From: Pagrus major | Taxonomy: Eukaryota; Chordata; Actinopteri; Spariformes; Sparidae | Reading direction: 5' to 3' | DNA length: 64,000 nt | Assembly: GCF_040436345.1 (NCBI RefSeq) | Contig: NC_133219.1 | Span: 20,301,458 to 20,365,457 of the forward strand | Part shown: piece by piece, positions 1 to 13,900 of the stretch | Numbering within the stretch: position 1 is the first letter of the stretch | Layout: each line of letters starts with the position of its first letter | Program-made: the position numbers and the translations under genes | The notes under the pieces: model-generated | What the model saw: only the letters and a program-made list of their open reading frames with translations | Told to the model about the DNA's origin: nothing | Databases searched by the model: none

Positions 1-1524
1 TTAATCTGCTTATTGTTTTCTCTGTTTGTTGAGCAACATTATATAGAAATTGGCATTTTGCTCAATTTGTTGTAAATACAAATCTCAGGTCTGTAACAGT
101 TTGTCAGACTTAATGTAGGTGCTAACTACAAACAGAACTCATTACGTCATAACAATGTTATGTGTTGAAAACTTGTATGTTGAAGTAAACATGTATGTAA
201 CTCTGTGATCCTACCCTCTGACTGAAGATACATAGTGCAGAAACAAGTGATGGGGGGCCAGAGTGGCTGAGACAGAGACACCATTCACCCTGTTACAAGA
301 CACTGTACCATCAAAATGTAGTGTGGCTTTAATTGTTCTGTCCAAAAAATGTCAGAAAATACCAAACATCACAGTTTTCCAGAGGCCAAGATGACCTCTT
401 AAAATGTCTTATTTTGTCCAACAAACAGTGCAAAACTCAAAGATCTTCACATTATGATCACATATTACAGAGAAAAGCGACAAATCCTCACACTAATGAA
501 GCTGGAACAAGAAAATGTTGGCTCAAACAATTATCACGTCATCATTAATCATCATTAGTTGTCAGTCGACTACTCAATTAATTAATAGTTTCAGCTCTTA
601 ACATGCACCCACCTGATTTTTCAGGAAAGTTTGAAAAAACACTGGTACATTTACTGGTTTATGTGCTAGAAACAGCAAATTGTAGATTAATTAGTTTGTG
701 TTTGTGTTTTGTCAACAGAAATTTTACAACAGATTTAAAAAGGGATGTCCAAGTGATTAATTATGCCCACATTTGCTGGTTGCACCTTCCCTAATATGAG
801 AATTTGGGATTCACTTTTAAATTGCATATCTTTAAAGGGGCACCATGTGTTTTTGGAGAAGAAATTCAAACTCAGAATTTTAATATTTACAATATTAATG
901 ATAGGTAATATAGGTAATGATACAAACTCAGAAATATAATTTTTTTCCATAACTGAATAAACCAGCTGTTCTCAGAGGAAAATAAGGTCCTGAGAACACT
1001 GTTTGAAGCTAGGAAGGTGGCAGGGTCCGCCAAATACAAACAGTATGAAATTGTGTTAAGAGTTTATTTTATTTAGTTTTTTTAGGCATAAAAAAATCAG
1101 TCACTGCAGATCTTTCTCTTCTGATTAAAATCTCTCTGTGAGGGAGTCAATGGGTTCATACATTCAGAGTTTTTTATAACTGCGTAGGAGACTTCTAGCA
1201 AGGGCACCAGTCGGATAAACCAGTAAGGGGTGAAATGTTCAGCATTGTTCCGCCCAAACAACACCCCTGTAATCCTCGAAAGATCATGATGTAACGATTT
1301 CAGGAAACAAACTAACAACAAGTCAGAGTGAGGAAAGTGAGGAGAGTGTGAGAGGGGAAATGATTCAGTGGTGAGAGGGTGACGTCAGGTATTCTCGGAG
1401 AGACAAACTTCTCAGCCTGTGATGGAAAATGGGCAACGATCCTGCTGTTACATTCGTCTGCCTTTTTGTTAGAAACCTAAATATTTGAGTTGTGTATGAT
1501 TAGTGTGCTTGTTTTGTATTTCAG
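1..1524 (+). other. fbxw8: Intron of fbxw8 (3' part; 5' end outside the window)
   Basis: No exon of fbxw8 is recognisable here. The region ends in the acceptor at 1521-1524, just before the first visible exon. It is AT-rich, contains a perfect CRE-type octamer (TGACGTCA) at 1380-1387 and a short dispersed-repeat fragment near 541-600, and has no ORF with family resemblance. The F-box and N-terminal exons must lie to the left of base 1. Confidence 0.6.
541..600. repeat. Dispersed repeat fragment (TCGACTA / GTTTCAGCTC type)
   Basis: A short AT-rich stretch with a TCGACTA core, an ATTAATTAAT-like run and the ending GTTTCAGCTC resembles a degenerate repeat motif very common in teleost introns. 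A related fragment with ATCGACAGATCAATTGAT lies at about 5503-5545. The assignment rests on recalled consensus and the name of the family is not asserted. Confidence 0.35.
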
Positions 1525-4500
1525 GTACACGTCTGGTGATGTGAGGCTGTGGGATACGCTGCACTGGGACTCAACGTCCTCTTACCTGAAGACTAACAGC
1601 CTGTCAGCTAACTCTGAGCCCAGACCTTATGTTAGCCACGTCCAGGTCAACGTCACAGTGGCTGCTGCTGCTTATGAAGATGGTGAGTGTGTGCATTTCT
1701 GTTTATGCAGCGTGATCCTGTGGTCACATACAGAAATATATTCATTCAAGTACACAGCTTAGCCTCCTTCCTCAGTTGTCAAGTTGTTACATTTTTCACT
1801 CTCTTGGCTGAAGGCTGTGTGGACCTGTGGAGCACAGAGACAGGTGGAGAGCCCATCCACCACTACCAGAGCCCAGGGAGGATCCAAGCCCTGGCTCTGA
1901 GCCCCGACAGCCCCGTCCTGGGCACTGCTGCCGGGCCCGACATTCGACTGAACTGTGCAGACGATCGGGGCTACTGGAGGACACTTTGCCAGGCTCAGCT
2001 ACCCAAGATTGTAAGTTAGATTCCCTACAGATATGAAATGCTCCATACTGATGTGTTATTGTGTTAATTAACAGGTTGTGCTTCACACATTTTCAGATTT
2101 ATATCAGTGTAAATTGAATGTCTTTGGGTTTTGGGAGAATGTTTTCACCGACCAAGTTGTTTATACATTCATTATGTTATCCAATTAATTAAGATACTTT
2201 TCAGTCGCTACCGTAAATTGTACAATAAATATGTAGCTTCATGAGGAACTGAAAACCACCTGTCATTCATACTCAAAACAAATAGGGGGAAGCTTACCAC
2301 TAGAGTAACCACTAACTGCTTCTAACTGTTGCTGCTGTTAGCTGGTTAGCTCAGTTAGCTGTGCAGTTAGCAGTCCGGACTGGGAACTTGAAGCACAGGG
2401 TGAGAGTTTGTGTTTACACCACTAGAACTTACACAAGAGCTTTCGACCTGGACAGGCAAGGGCTAGCTGGTTAGCATGCTAACTTCAGTAGATAGCTTTG
2501 TAGGTTCTCTTCAACACAGTATATTGACATCATAACATCAAAACGGTTATTTCTTCACATGCTCTCGATAATATACTTACATATTGCACCTTTAATCATT
2601 TTAAAAAGACATTTGACATGATTTCTTTCCTCGGTATGTATTGGCAACACCACAAACGCATGAAAGCGTAAAATGGAGTTAAATCCTTGAATATAGCACT
2701 GTATGTATAAACCGCTGTGTGAGTAAAGTGCGTCTCTGTCTTGTGTGTACGGCAGGTGGAGAGCCTGGTTTTGGTACCCGGCAGGGGGCAGCAGCACCCG
2801 CTCGCGGCTCTGACAGCAGGGGAGACCGTTTACTTGTTGGACCCCCGGGAGGAGGAGCCACGGACGCTCCACTCAGTCTACGGTCATCCTGTGACCTGCC
2901 TGGATGCCTCCGACTCACATGTTGCATTTGGAGTGAAGCGCACGGACTGGCTCATGCATGATGGAGGAAACAAGGTGGGTTTGGTGTCCCTGCACAGATT
3001 TTGGGCAATATTAACAAAGGACTGCAGAGCTGAGGCTTGTTGCTATGATGCTGAAATGGGTCCCATCAGCTTATGTTTTGTTGTCTTGTCCATTTTTGTA
3101 GGGCAAACTTACCTACAAGAAGGGAGTATTTTAAACCACTGTGTTAATTTAAAAAAAGGAGCACTACTACTACTTCTAACAATTTAGTTTTTAAGCATTT
3201 CATGTAACCCAGTGGCACATTTCTCACAGAAAACAAGCACAAAAACTATGTTAATGAGAAAGTGTTTAAAAAGATAAGTCTTAAGTCTGGATTCATGACT
3301 CCATCTGCTGCCCATGTTGCTTCATTTACACTGCAAGGTTGATCAATTCTTACTATAACTATCTGAAAATCCAGCTGAATAAATTGTACCATAATATTTT
3401 TATCCACCTCCTTGTTTGGAGCAGGGAGATCTTGCAATTTGACAATTTGAACTGATATAGTGTTTTGCTTGAAGGGCAGTGTAGCTTCACAGAATCACAA
3501 ATATGGGTCCAGATCCTTGATCAAAAGTCAATGCCTGAGACTAATTCAAGCCAAGTGAGCTAATGATTTCACAAAAAACCTCAAAGAAATACTGAAAGTC
3601 AAAATATTACAATGCGCAGCGTTCTGATAATACAAGTGTAACAACAGTGTTAATGTTAAACTCACTGCTGTGTTATGCAGTACCTCAATCAGGAAAAGAC
3701 TAGCTGTGTTTTTGAATTGACTATATATGCCAACTACTACCAATTCACACATTGGGATGATGATTGTCTAGTCAATTGTGAGCAGCACTCTAGTATGTGT
3801 AGAATATGGACTGACGCTCTTGCGTTTGTATGTTAATGGAACTGATGGAGCTGTATCAAGGCCCCTTTTTGTGCTTTTGGGAAATGGAAAAGTCTCAGGA
3901 AGACAAATAAAGCTAAAAAAACCTTGAATGTTGACAAGTAGATTGCAAAGCTTTTGAACTTTGTAGCTGGATTTTAGATAAATAAATCGAAAGACTGTAC
4001 TAATTGAAATGAAAGGTTTCCAATATAGTTAACAAGGTCATTTGTGCTCTCAACAGGTGCATAATAAAAAAATGGGAAGTAAATAATTTCCCATCCCAAA
4101 TGGACAGACACACATTTTCTTTTAGAAACGCATTTCATTGAGAGGAGAGCAGTGAGGTGAGGCTTTGGCATGAGGCCATCATCAGTTTAATCACTGGTGT
4201 ATAGCTGAAATAACCATCTTCAGGGCTCTTGCTTAAATGAATTAAACTCTTTTGGGGAAAATGTGCTTTTTAAATGTGGAGCACACTTTTTTTCTGATCC
4301 GTACTTTAGCTGATTTGAAATTTATGTAGTATTCCAAACAAAGACAGTTCTATAAAGTCAGTACATCTCATCTGTGTAAATGTAAACTAGGTCCCTTGAC
4401 AGTGTGATCATTACTACTTTGGGTCCCCTTAGAAATAAATGTCATGCATCTGTAGGGGGTTTGTTTATAGTAGATAGTATAGTAGATCTTAAATAGTGAC

Positions 4501-4879
4501 AAGCCCTCCTTGGGCACTGCTTCTAATTACTACAGCCTTTATGGCTACTTTGATAAACTGCTGCTCCCTGAGCTGCATCTGTTTGCTTCTAATAATATTG
4601 TGTTTCTAAGGACCTCATGCCACCTAATTGACTCTTAAGCCTTTATTTAGAGAGTACAAAGAGCCACGAGACAAACTATTCTGTTGGGATCAGGAGGCAG
4701 CTCTGCTGCAGTCATTATGTTTCCAAGTTCACCACATCAAGATCATTTTTTGTCAACGTTAATGGATAAAACAAACGATAAAGAGAGCGGTTGCATCCAA
4801 AGAGTATTGTTTCATTTAAAAATCAGATGTTAGTTGCCGTAGAGACTGGACAAGTGGTGGCTTTAAAACGGCAACTACC

Positions 4880-4922
<43 letters not shown>

Positions 4923-7900
4923 ACGCGCATGTGCCGAGCACTCTGTTTGTGATTGACATGTTTTTGGCAAAGCTTCTCGCTGACATCACCGCCTATTAGA
5001 AAAGCACAGCTGACATCCAGCAGCTCTGATTCAGTAGCAACACTAAAGCACCACATAGTGGACCGAGGAGAGAGTAGCAGTGAGGGAGATAACAGCCTCA
5101 CTTATCATACAACAAAGCTACATTGGCTGGTGTAGGGGCAAAAAATCTACTGAGTATTTTTTGTTATTATTTTTATCAGCTATATATTCAGAAAGAAACT
5201 TTATTAAAAAAATATATTTTTTAATCTAAATTATTCAAGGGGGTCTAACTGAGAGCAATGCTTTGTTTTTCACATTCAAACAGTTACACATTCAAACCTG
5301 GAAGCAGCTCCACTGGAGCAGTTGGGGTTAAGTGCCTTGCTCAAGGGCACCACAGTGGTGGTAATGAGGGAGGTGTAGACGCTGCCTTTCACTTACCCCA
5401 CCCAGACTTATCCTGCCAGTCTTGGGGGTCACTGGTTCACTTCTCTGGATTTTGATAAGCTGCTTTTCTCACAGACAATATGAGTAAACTGTTATGGGAA
5501 AAATAATCGACAGATCAATTGATTTTAAGAAAAATACTCATTAGTTGTTAAAGTGTTATCCCATTACTGGTAATTTTGTTTGTATGAATTTTTCTACTTA
5601 CTGTCGTTGTCAAAGGATACACTTTCTTTTCATTTTATTAGGACTTACGTGGTGTTTTTTCCTCGTTTAAACATTAAACATGAGCTAGGTTTTTGATCTT
5701 GTTTATGCAAATACATTTGTCTTGACTTGAGTTAATAAACACAGCTCAGTGGACCGCCAATTAAATAAAAGTCATCAATTTTTGTCTTCAGCAGTATATT
5801 TAAGAATAAAGGAAGAAAGCTGCAGTTACTTTTGTACCATGCTATACAGAAACAAAGAAAGACTTCCATCTAAATTACGCCAATTCATGATTTGCATACC
5901 TCTCTTACTAATTAAAATATTTCACAAATTTAATTAACCTGTCTGTCACTCTTTTCACACTTCTGACAGCAATTTCATACTGTGAGGAAGACAAAGCATA
6001 AATTGGCTGCAACAGTTGGTGATGCCAGATATTTTTTATGCAACCTTTAGTAGGAAAACATATGCTTCATTAAAATCTGTCAGAATGCATGGAGCTGGCA
6101 TCCAAGAAAGTCATCTCACACCTTTTTGCCTGGCAGGAAAGTGAAACATTTTCATTTGCAGCATTTTGACTCCGATGAACTCAACCACATTGTCATGTTT
6201 TTGTTATCTTGATTCAGACTCAACGGTGATCACCGGGTTTGCTGCAGCTTCGTTTCGAAATCTGACAGCTTAAAGCAACAAAGCTGCTTTGTGTCGATGA
6301 TAGAAGATTCTTTATCATATTTTGGCATGGGTTCTCATTTTAGCTTGTGGCTTTGGCTTCAAGTCTTCCCAGTCTTTGTTGGTGTTGTCAGTGGGTGTGT
6401 TTAAGTGTGTGTGGTCGGAGCCAGTCTCCAGATCCTCATTACTACTGGCAACCTTCTTGCCAGTGGACTGGGGGGCACCCAGGCATCCACCCAGCTCGTG
6501 GCTGGGCATTCAACACATGCTGGCATCTCCACTGGCAAACTATCACTGCAGTGAATCTAACGCAGAGCACAAGTGCTGTCAGAAACCCTGTCATCCTCTC
6601 ATTACCTCAAGTTCGGAGGGCTGGTTGGATGTGTGGAAGGCTGAATGAGCGGTTTGATGTACAGTATGTATGGCCATGGGGTTTATAGATGTATGGATAG
6701 ACACAACATGGATCAGATGAGGATTAAGACATCAGTAAAACCCTGAACAGTTTGCTTCTCTGGTTAAAAAAATAAAAGAAACGAAAGAAAGAAAGAGAAA
6801 CAAGTAAAATGTGTCTTTAAACAAGCTCCAGCGACACAGCTAGACGTTTCAGCCATCCAGCTCATGTGTGAGTGAATCTAATGTGAGTATAGAATATTCA
6901 AAGTCATCACAGCAGAGGTTGGGAAGTGATGAAGTGAAGTGTACCTGCAAAACCACGTTTGACGGGAAATGTGCATCTACTCGTGGATGAGCTATAACGT
7001 TACCTAGCACAGCGTCTCTCTCAGCCTGTCATTCAAGATTAGGTGCATGCACGTTTCCTTCTGCACGTTGATACGGTTGGCGAGTGTAGTTCGATAGAAA
7101 GAAAATAGTTCCTACATGAAACTGCGCACAGCCCGGTCTGTAGATCACGTTGTGTAACGGGGTCATGATTTTGGGAAAGAGACATTGCTGTTGAGTTTTA
7201 AGTATTTTTGTACACATGTATGGTGCCATTCAGGAAGTTTGTGCCTTTAGACACCAGGGTGGGTTCTTATCTTCTTTATTCATCTTGCCTTTGTTTAATT
7301 AGTTTGAGAAACAGCCAATAGCTTCCAACCACAAAGCACTAATGAGCCAAAAAGCTCAACTAAACTACTGTTTGTGATTTGGCTTTTTTGCATTCTTGTT
7401 CCTTTGCTACTGGCCTCCGGTTTGTCCAGGGTGAAATCAAATTCAACTGCACACAGGCTTCTCTGCAACTGTGGAAATATGCTAAATAACACAAAGATTG
7501 TATCCTTAAAAAATAACAAGTGCATGTATCCAAAAGTGGCATCTGAGCTTCGGAAGAATTTCAGAAATAAGTCACTTACTTAAAGCAAGTTTGAGATTCT
7601 GCACCCAAATGACATAAAGCTCAAGCCTGCTATTATCCTGCATCTGGTCCAGTGTGCTAATCTCTGTTTGTCCACATGTTGTCGAAACCAAATGTAGCTC
7701 TGAATCCATATTTATTTTAGATGTGGGTGTTTGTGTATGACAGGGATGGGCAATCACTGAAAGCCAGCAGTCTGAAACCTTTCTACTTTCTCTCTACTCG
7801 ACGGAGTGTTAATCAGAGCGAATTCAGCTGGTGGAGTCTTCTTATGCCGACAGTCGACCCTCCACTCCACATGTCCTTCCCTCCTGCTTTATGATATTCC

Positions 7901-10900
7901 ACTTAAGATTAATCAAACTCTACTCTTTGGCCAAATTTGTTCAACAATAAAGGCAATGGCAACATTTTCAAAAGTGCAGCAATAATTGCGAAATTCTTCA
8001 TCTTTTTAAAAGCAGAGAGAGTAATTGCATTAGCATCCCAGCGCAAGCCACCATTAGACTGTCCTTTGTCTGCAAGCACCCACAAGAGCTCCAGCGAGTG
8101 CATTAACCTAACAACTCCTCTATAGTCATGCTCATGATTATTCTTCCTCAGGACATAATGCTGCTGTCTCTAAACAGCCCCCAATGTGATCACAAAGCAG
8201 CTCCCTCAGCGACATTTCTTCATTTTAGTGGGCTGATATTTTATTAAAAAATATCTTCCAGAAACTGTAATGATTCATCGAACAGCAGGCTGAACCTCAT
8301 TTCGGCACCCCCCCCTTCCTCCTCCCGCTTTCTCAACTCACCCCCCTCTCTTCCCCTGTCCAAATTCTATCAAGCTGTCATTTCAAAGTCCGGTGTGATT
8401 TGTGCTTTGCCCCGGGGTGGTACACAATTAAAGCTCTACTTGGCCCAAATCAGAGACACACAAAAATTACTGGCACTTCCTCGAGGCTTACATCATGCCT
8501 CCCTTCCTTCAAACTTCTTTATCTTTGTCACTGTCCCTCCGTCTCTCTCTCTCCGGTTTTCTTTTTCTCTTCTACCTCCTGGCTGTCTTTCTCCCTCCAT
8601 CGCTTGGTTTAATTTCTTTATCGTTTTAATTATTCAAAGTCAATTTTGCCTGGCGGTTATCCTGTTTGTTCTGTCTCATTTGGATGAGAAAACAGCAGCT
8701 GCTAATTGACCAATTAGGACAGCTCCAGATGACATCATTGTAAGTTGATAAAGAAAGTTTGCTGCAGCCGTCGAGCCAGAGGCAACGGTTTGCATCTCTG
8801 TCCATAACTGATCTACGCCCCAAGGCTCATTACCCCAAGATTTATCACTTAAGTGCTGCTTTTAGTTTTTAATTAACTAGGAAGGTATCACTTCAGTCAG
8901 CTGTGTCTTTAAGCTTTGATTTAGGTTTGTATGAATTGTAGCACTTTTTATAGTAATTACCCAATTTTAAGGGGCAGAAAGGAATTGGACAATTGTCATG
9001 GGGTTAAATAAAGTGTTTTTTTTTGCAATTACTGTCTTAAACCAATAAAGATCTACAGACGCTTGTTATATTCCATGATGAACTTTAGTTTCTGGCTTTT
9101 GGCCTTTAGTCTGGTTATATAAGTCGGACTGAGTTCAGGCAACTGATATGACCAGTCACAATCATCTTACTGTTTGGTTCCTAAAGCTCCTTGGTTGCTT
9201 TGGTTGTGCATTTAAAGGTGCTATTTGTAAGAAAAGTTGATTATTAAGTCTCATTCCCAACTCGTCAAATACTGACGCACTGGGGTTGTAAGTCATTGCT
9301 TTGTGACAAGGGGAAAAAGACTGGAAAATACGCACATGGGAGAAGTTATCCTTTTATTGAATTATGATGTTCTAGGAACAAGACCAACATGGTGATATCT
9401 GATAAACCCTCCTGCTGTATTGTGTTAACGTTAAGACTACAAAGTCCTACACAGCTCATTAAACACTGACGTCAAACCCTCAGAAGCTTCAAGTTAGGTC
9501 TTTAAACGCATACCCAGCATGTCAGACTCCGGGCTTACACATTTAGTGGTTCTGCATTTGGAGGTTGACATGATTTAGTATTTTGAATGATTGATGTTTA
9601 CGTGGATGCTTGCTTCCCAGATCCATGTCTACAGCCTAGAGACGGGCAAACCTGTGGCTTGTGTCGGCAGCTCCCCGGGAGACTTCACTTGCATCAACCT
9701 GAGAGACGCGCCTCCTCATCTGCTGGTGTGTGGCAACAAAGACAGGAGGTAGGACACAAAAACACACCCTTTCACACAGATGGAGATGGAGATCATGCAC
9801 AAGGACAGAATCTCCCCATAATGAAGCTCTTTGATTTATTTAAACATCACAAATAGTTGAAACTGAGCCAAGAACTTAAGCTGACAGGAGCGCCTGTTAA
9901 TAGTTTTTTTTTCATAGCGACACCTAATGAGGAAAGCTGAGCAGCAGCGGAGAACAGGTGTTAGGAAAGTGTGTGTGAGAAGACAAGGCTCTATTCAAAT
10001 TTTGCATTATTAATGCTTCTAAAAGCTTGTAAAAAAAATAAAACAGAGGCATTGAAATACTTAGATGTGAGACGTTTTGTTCTTTTTGTTGAATACAGAT
10101 GTCTGTCTGTTCTATTACCTGGGATACTATACAAGACAAAAATCTGGCCGTCATCCCGACCAGCAACAACGCACGCATCCATGCATCCAAGCACACACTT
10201 GCCACATCACTAACCTGGCTCTCCAGATGAGGAAAAGACACATAAAAGAGCCATTCTCATCCATTCTATACTTGTTAGCGGCTGCTGTGGTGCACGAGCT
10301 GGCAGGAAAACAAAAATCCCTGGCGCGTCTTGGTCCAAAGCTGCCCCCACTGTTTCTATTCAACACCAAATCCATCTGGCTGTTAAGTAGTTGGCTTAAA
10401 GGGAAAGACAGACCATATCATATTGTTTAGGATCTGCGTTTTTTTTCCCTTTTCTTACCAGTTATGACAGTACAACAAATTGCTCCTTTAAAGATGTTTC
10501 CTCAAGTGCCAGAAGAAAACACTGAGCATTGTTTTGATTGTTCTCTGCCTCACTATTTGGTTTTTGCTTTTTGATAGATGTGTAGTTTTGTTCAGAGAGA
10601 TTCACACACCAGCCTGGCTCTTCCACTTTGGCCCCAGCTGATGCACAATTGAAGACAAATGGAAATGGTGGAGAGTGAGGGACAGTCGGCAGTCTTGGCG
10701 CTCTGACAGGGTGGCTGAAGGCCAAGGCCTAATGCATCCCTTCCTTTTGTCCAAATGATTTTTGTCCCTCTGTTTTTTGTACGATCCAGGGAGAAAATGA
10801 GGGGTCCTGATAAGGGCTGTTTGGAAGACGGCCACATCTGTGCAAACGAAAGATGTGGCCAAAGAGCAAAACTGGGTACAGTAAGAGACAGGGAAGAAAT

Positions 10901-13900
10901 AGTGCGTGTCATACCTGTGATTATTGGTCACTTATTATTATGCTGGACTGCACTTTTGGAGTCCAGCCTCGAGACCACTTTGCTGAACTCTCGCACTTGA
11001 CTCAACTTTGTCCTGCCAATTTAAAAACTTTAAATGTCCTCAGCGTCATTTTTAGTCCCACTAGCAGCATGGCTCCAGGGATGGTAATGTTGGTCTGTTG
11101 GTCTGGGTCCGCCACATTAATCCAGAATGAAACCTCTCAAAACTTATCCAGGGAAAATACACGGACAGCATAATAAGTGGATGGTTTTTAAAAGTACAGC
11201 CAGTGTGCCTTGAACCTGCATTCTTTCTAATGGCCAGTGCAGGGAGACTTAAGTGGCAGCAACAAGAAGTCTGATTGTGTGTAAGCTTATGAGATGATTA
11301 TTTATTACCTCAGTAAAAAGTTTCCTAACGAGTTTATTGTCTAAATCGCTAGTGTCAGTTCCATCAGTGTATTTTCCCCAGCTTCAACCTCTCATTCAAA
11401 TAAAAAATGAATGACATTCCCATCAGCCTCAGCTTTTGTGATAATTAGCAAACATTATCATGCTAAACTAAGATGTTGAACATCATAAACATTAGACCTG
11501 CTAAAGATCACCATTTTAACTGACATTGTGAGCACGTTAGAATGCTGATTTTAGCATTTAGCTCAAAATCACAATACCTAAGTACAGGCTAACAGAGGCG
11601 CAAGCATAGAGTCTTTGTATTGTTTCTCTCCCAGTTTAATTTAGAATATTTGGTTCGTAGAAAAGTCGAAAAGAAGTCAAAACTTCAATGCGTGTGCTGA
11701 AATGCGTTGGTCTAACAATAAAGTGGGTTAGGTGTTTTTCCTTCTTAGCTGACTTTGGAAGTAGTTGAAGTTGTACCAGAAACCTCTACTCTGCTTCTAT
11801 AATATTTTGTTTCTAGCAAAAAAACACACATAATATGTAATGCTCTTCAAACTTCTCTCTAGCTATGTATTCGATGCCAAAGAGTAGTGTACTCTTTACT
11901 GTTCATATTTAAACCCCATGGCCTCATTCTTGACTCCCTGATCCTGGAAGAAAGAAGGATACAGGTGGTCTTAACTCACAGGTTGTAAGAGCTACTGTCA
12001 AATATAACTACTTGGAATCATTAACTCCCAGGTTTCCATGAAACCTAATCCTCGGCGTATAAAGATTACACACTGAGTGTAGTTATATGAGACTAACTGG
12101 AGTTATCTGAGCCTCTCCCTCACTTCTCTTATTAGACAGAGCTCTTCCTGATTAATGAAAAGGAGCCTGGCCACTGACAGCTCACTGAAGACAGAGCCGC
12201 CTCCAACATTAGATTTATGGTTCCTCGCGGTCTGCCAGTAATGTTCAGTCTTCATTGTTTAAACGTGCCTCCATCACGTAATGCCTCTAGACAGGCGAAA
12301 CTATCTGCAGACAACAAGTCCACGGTGCCCATTTAGCCATTTAACTCTGACTCTTTTACAAAGATTTTGGAAGCGGAAATGAAATCTGTCCGAGTCCCCA
12401 AAGTGAATTTGATTATGGTAATGAAGTCTTGGAAGAAGGTTGAGCCTGGATGGAGTCATGTCCTGGATGCTTTCAGCTGCAATAAAGCCGCAGTGACAAC
12501 AGATGGAGCTGCAGGTCTCCTGGGCTTGTGTTTGCTCATGAAACCCAGAAATCCTGCTCTTACTGCCAGTTATCCATAATAAACACTAATATAGATATCA
12601 CTTTAGTAATGACCATAATAATAGTAATTATAATGTCATAAAAGAATAAATAACACGTATCCCACAGCAGAATTTATTAGGTTTGTCATAGAAAGGACTG
12701 AAAAACAGATATTCAAATCAGAATATTTAAGTTCAATATATGAGCAATCAAAAATAAAGACAAAGATATTAAAGCAAAAAATGTAACTTTCTCATTTTGT
12801 TATTGTCATGTATATAATACACAGTTTTTGGTAGCTGTGAACCCTCCACATATAATTCAGATGATACGAACAGCCAAATTCTGAAGCAGTTATGTCTGTT
12901 TGTGCTGTATGTACAGTATCTACAGCTCTTTGCGCACCCTTTATTCCTGATTTCTGTCCCGTTTGCTATTCTCTGGTGTTTGGATACTCACCTGCTTTAT
13001 GTTAACACCCCCTTCTCCATATGCTCTTATCTAAATTCTGTTATGTAGTTGTTTTTGCCTTTTCCTCTGACCTGCTGTTACAAAACTCCATTTGCACCAT
13101 AATGAAGTTTTAAGCTCTTGTTGGTTTCTGTCTGTATGCAACACTTTCTCTGTATCAACACAAGTGTATTGTTCTTACTGGTCCCCTTCCCAGTAAAAAG
13201 TAAATATATCCTGATATCACGAGTTTAAATCATGTGATATTTTGGTGAAGGCCAGAGCAAATAAGAGTGGATTTTCATTTGCCTTGGCACATGTGCTTCA
13301 GATTGTCTTTGGTCTCTTGGCTGTAAGTTGAAAAGTTCCTTCAAAAGTGAGCATAGTGTCCCTTTGTCTGTAAATGAATGCACTGTTTGACAAACTGTGC
13401 TCTCTCTTGTGCAGCCTTGGACTCCTCCGCCTCTGTTAACAGGAAGTGAAATCTAGAATTACCATGCTTCAATGGAAGTGACTGATACTGTTGTACTCAC
13501 ACTGCTTATTATTCTTTTACTGGTCTCACAACTCGAGTGTTGGAGGAAAACAAGGAGACGCAAATATGAAACTTATTTTGTTTCACTAGATACTGCAGTA
13601 TTTTCAAAAATGACCAGCAAGAACCTCTGACCCATAAGCACATAATGTTTCCCAACTGACCTACCTAACTGCGATGACATTTCAAAACTAAGCAGCACTT
13701 TCTCAATAAATTAATTGCAATCGTTTGTTCATCTCTGCTGTCATTCAGGGTGAGGGTGTTCGACCTACGAGCCGGCTCATCTGTGGCATCCCTGTACGCC
13801 CACCACCTAGGTGTCACCTCGGTGCAGGCAGACGACTGGAAGATCGTGAGCGGCGGTGGCGAAGGATTGGTGTGCGTGTGGGAGATGAGGATGGGAGCGA

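Larger units (their letters stand above)
2975..9620 (+). other. fbxw8: Large fbxw8 intron (6.6 kb)
   Basis: No additional fbxw8 exon was found: the flanking exons join in phase and the protein runs continuously across the junction. Contents are a GT microsatellite with Z-DNA character (4884-4934), a dispersed repeat (5275-5455), a pyrimidine-rich block (8310-8360 and 8535-8600) and a homeobox-site-rich stretch near 8690-8770. The rest is plain AT-rich DNA. Confidence 0.6.

Noticed and set aside
6322-6688. Two overlapping plus-strand ORFs of 108-113 codons
   Set aside because: Overlapping frames with Trp/Cys/Ser-rich composition and no family resemblance, inside the fbxw8 intron.
9587-9856. 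89-codon plus-strand ORF
   Set aside because: It covers the fbxw8 exon 9621-9748 in the wrong frame; the true frame gives a WD40 blade starting IHVYSLETG and joins neighbouring exons.
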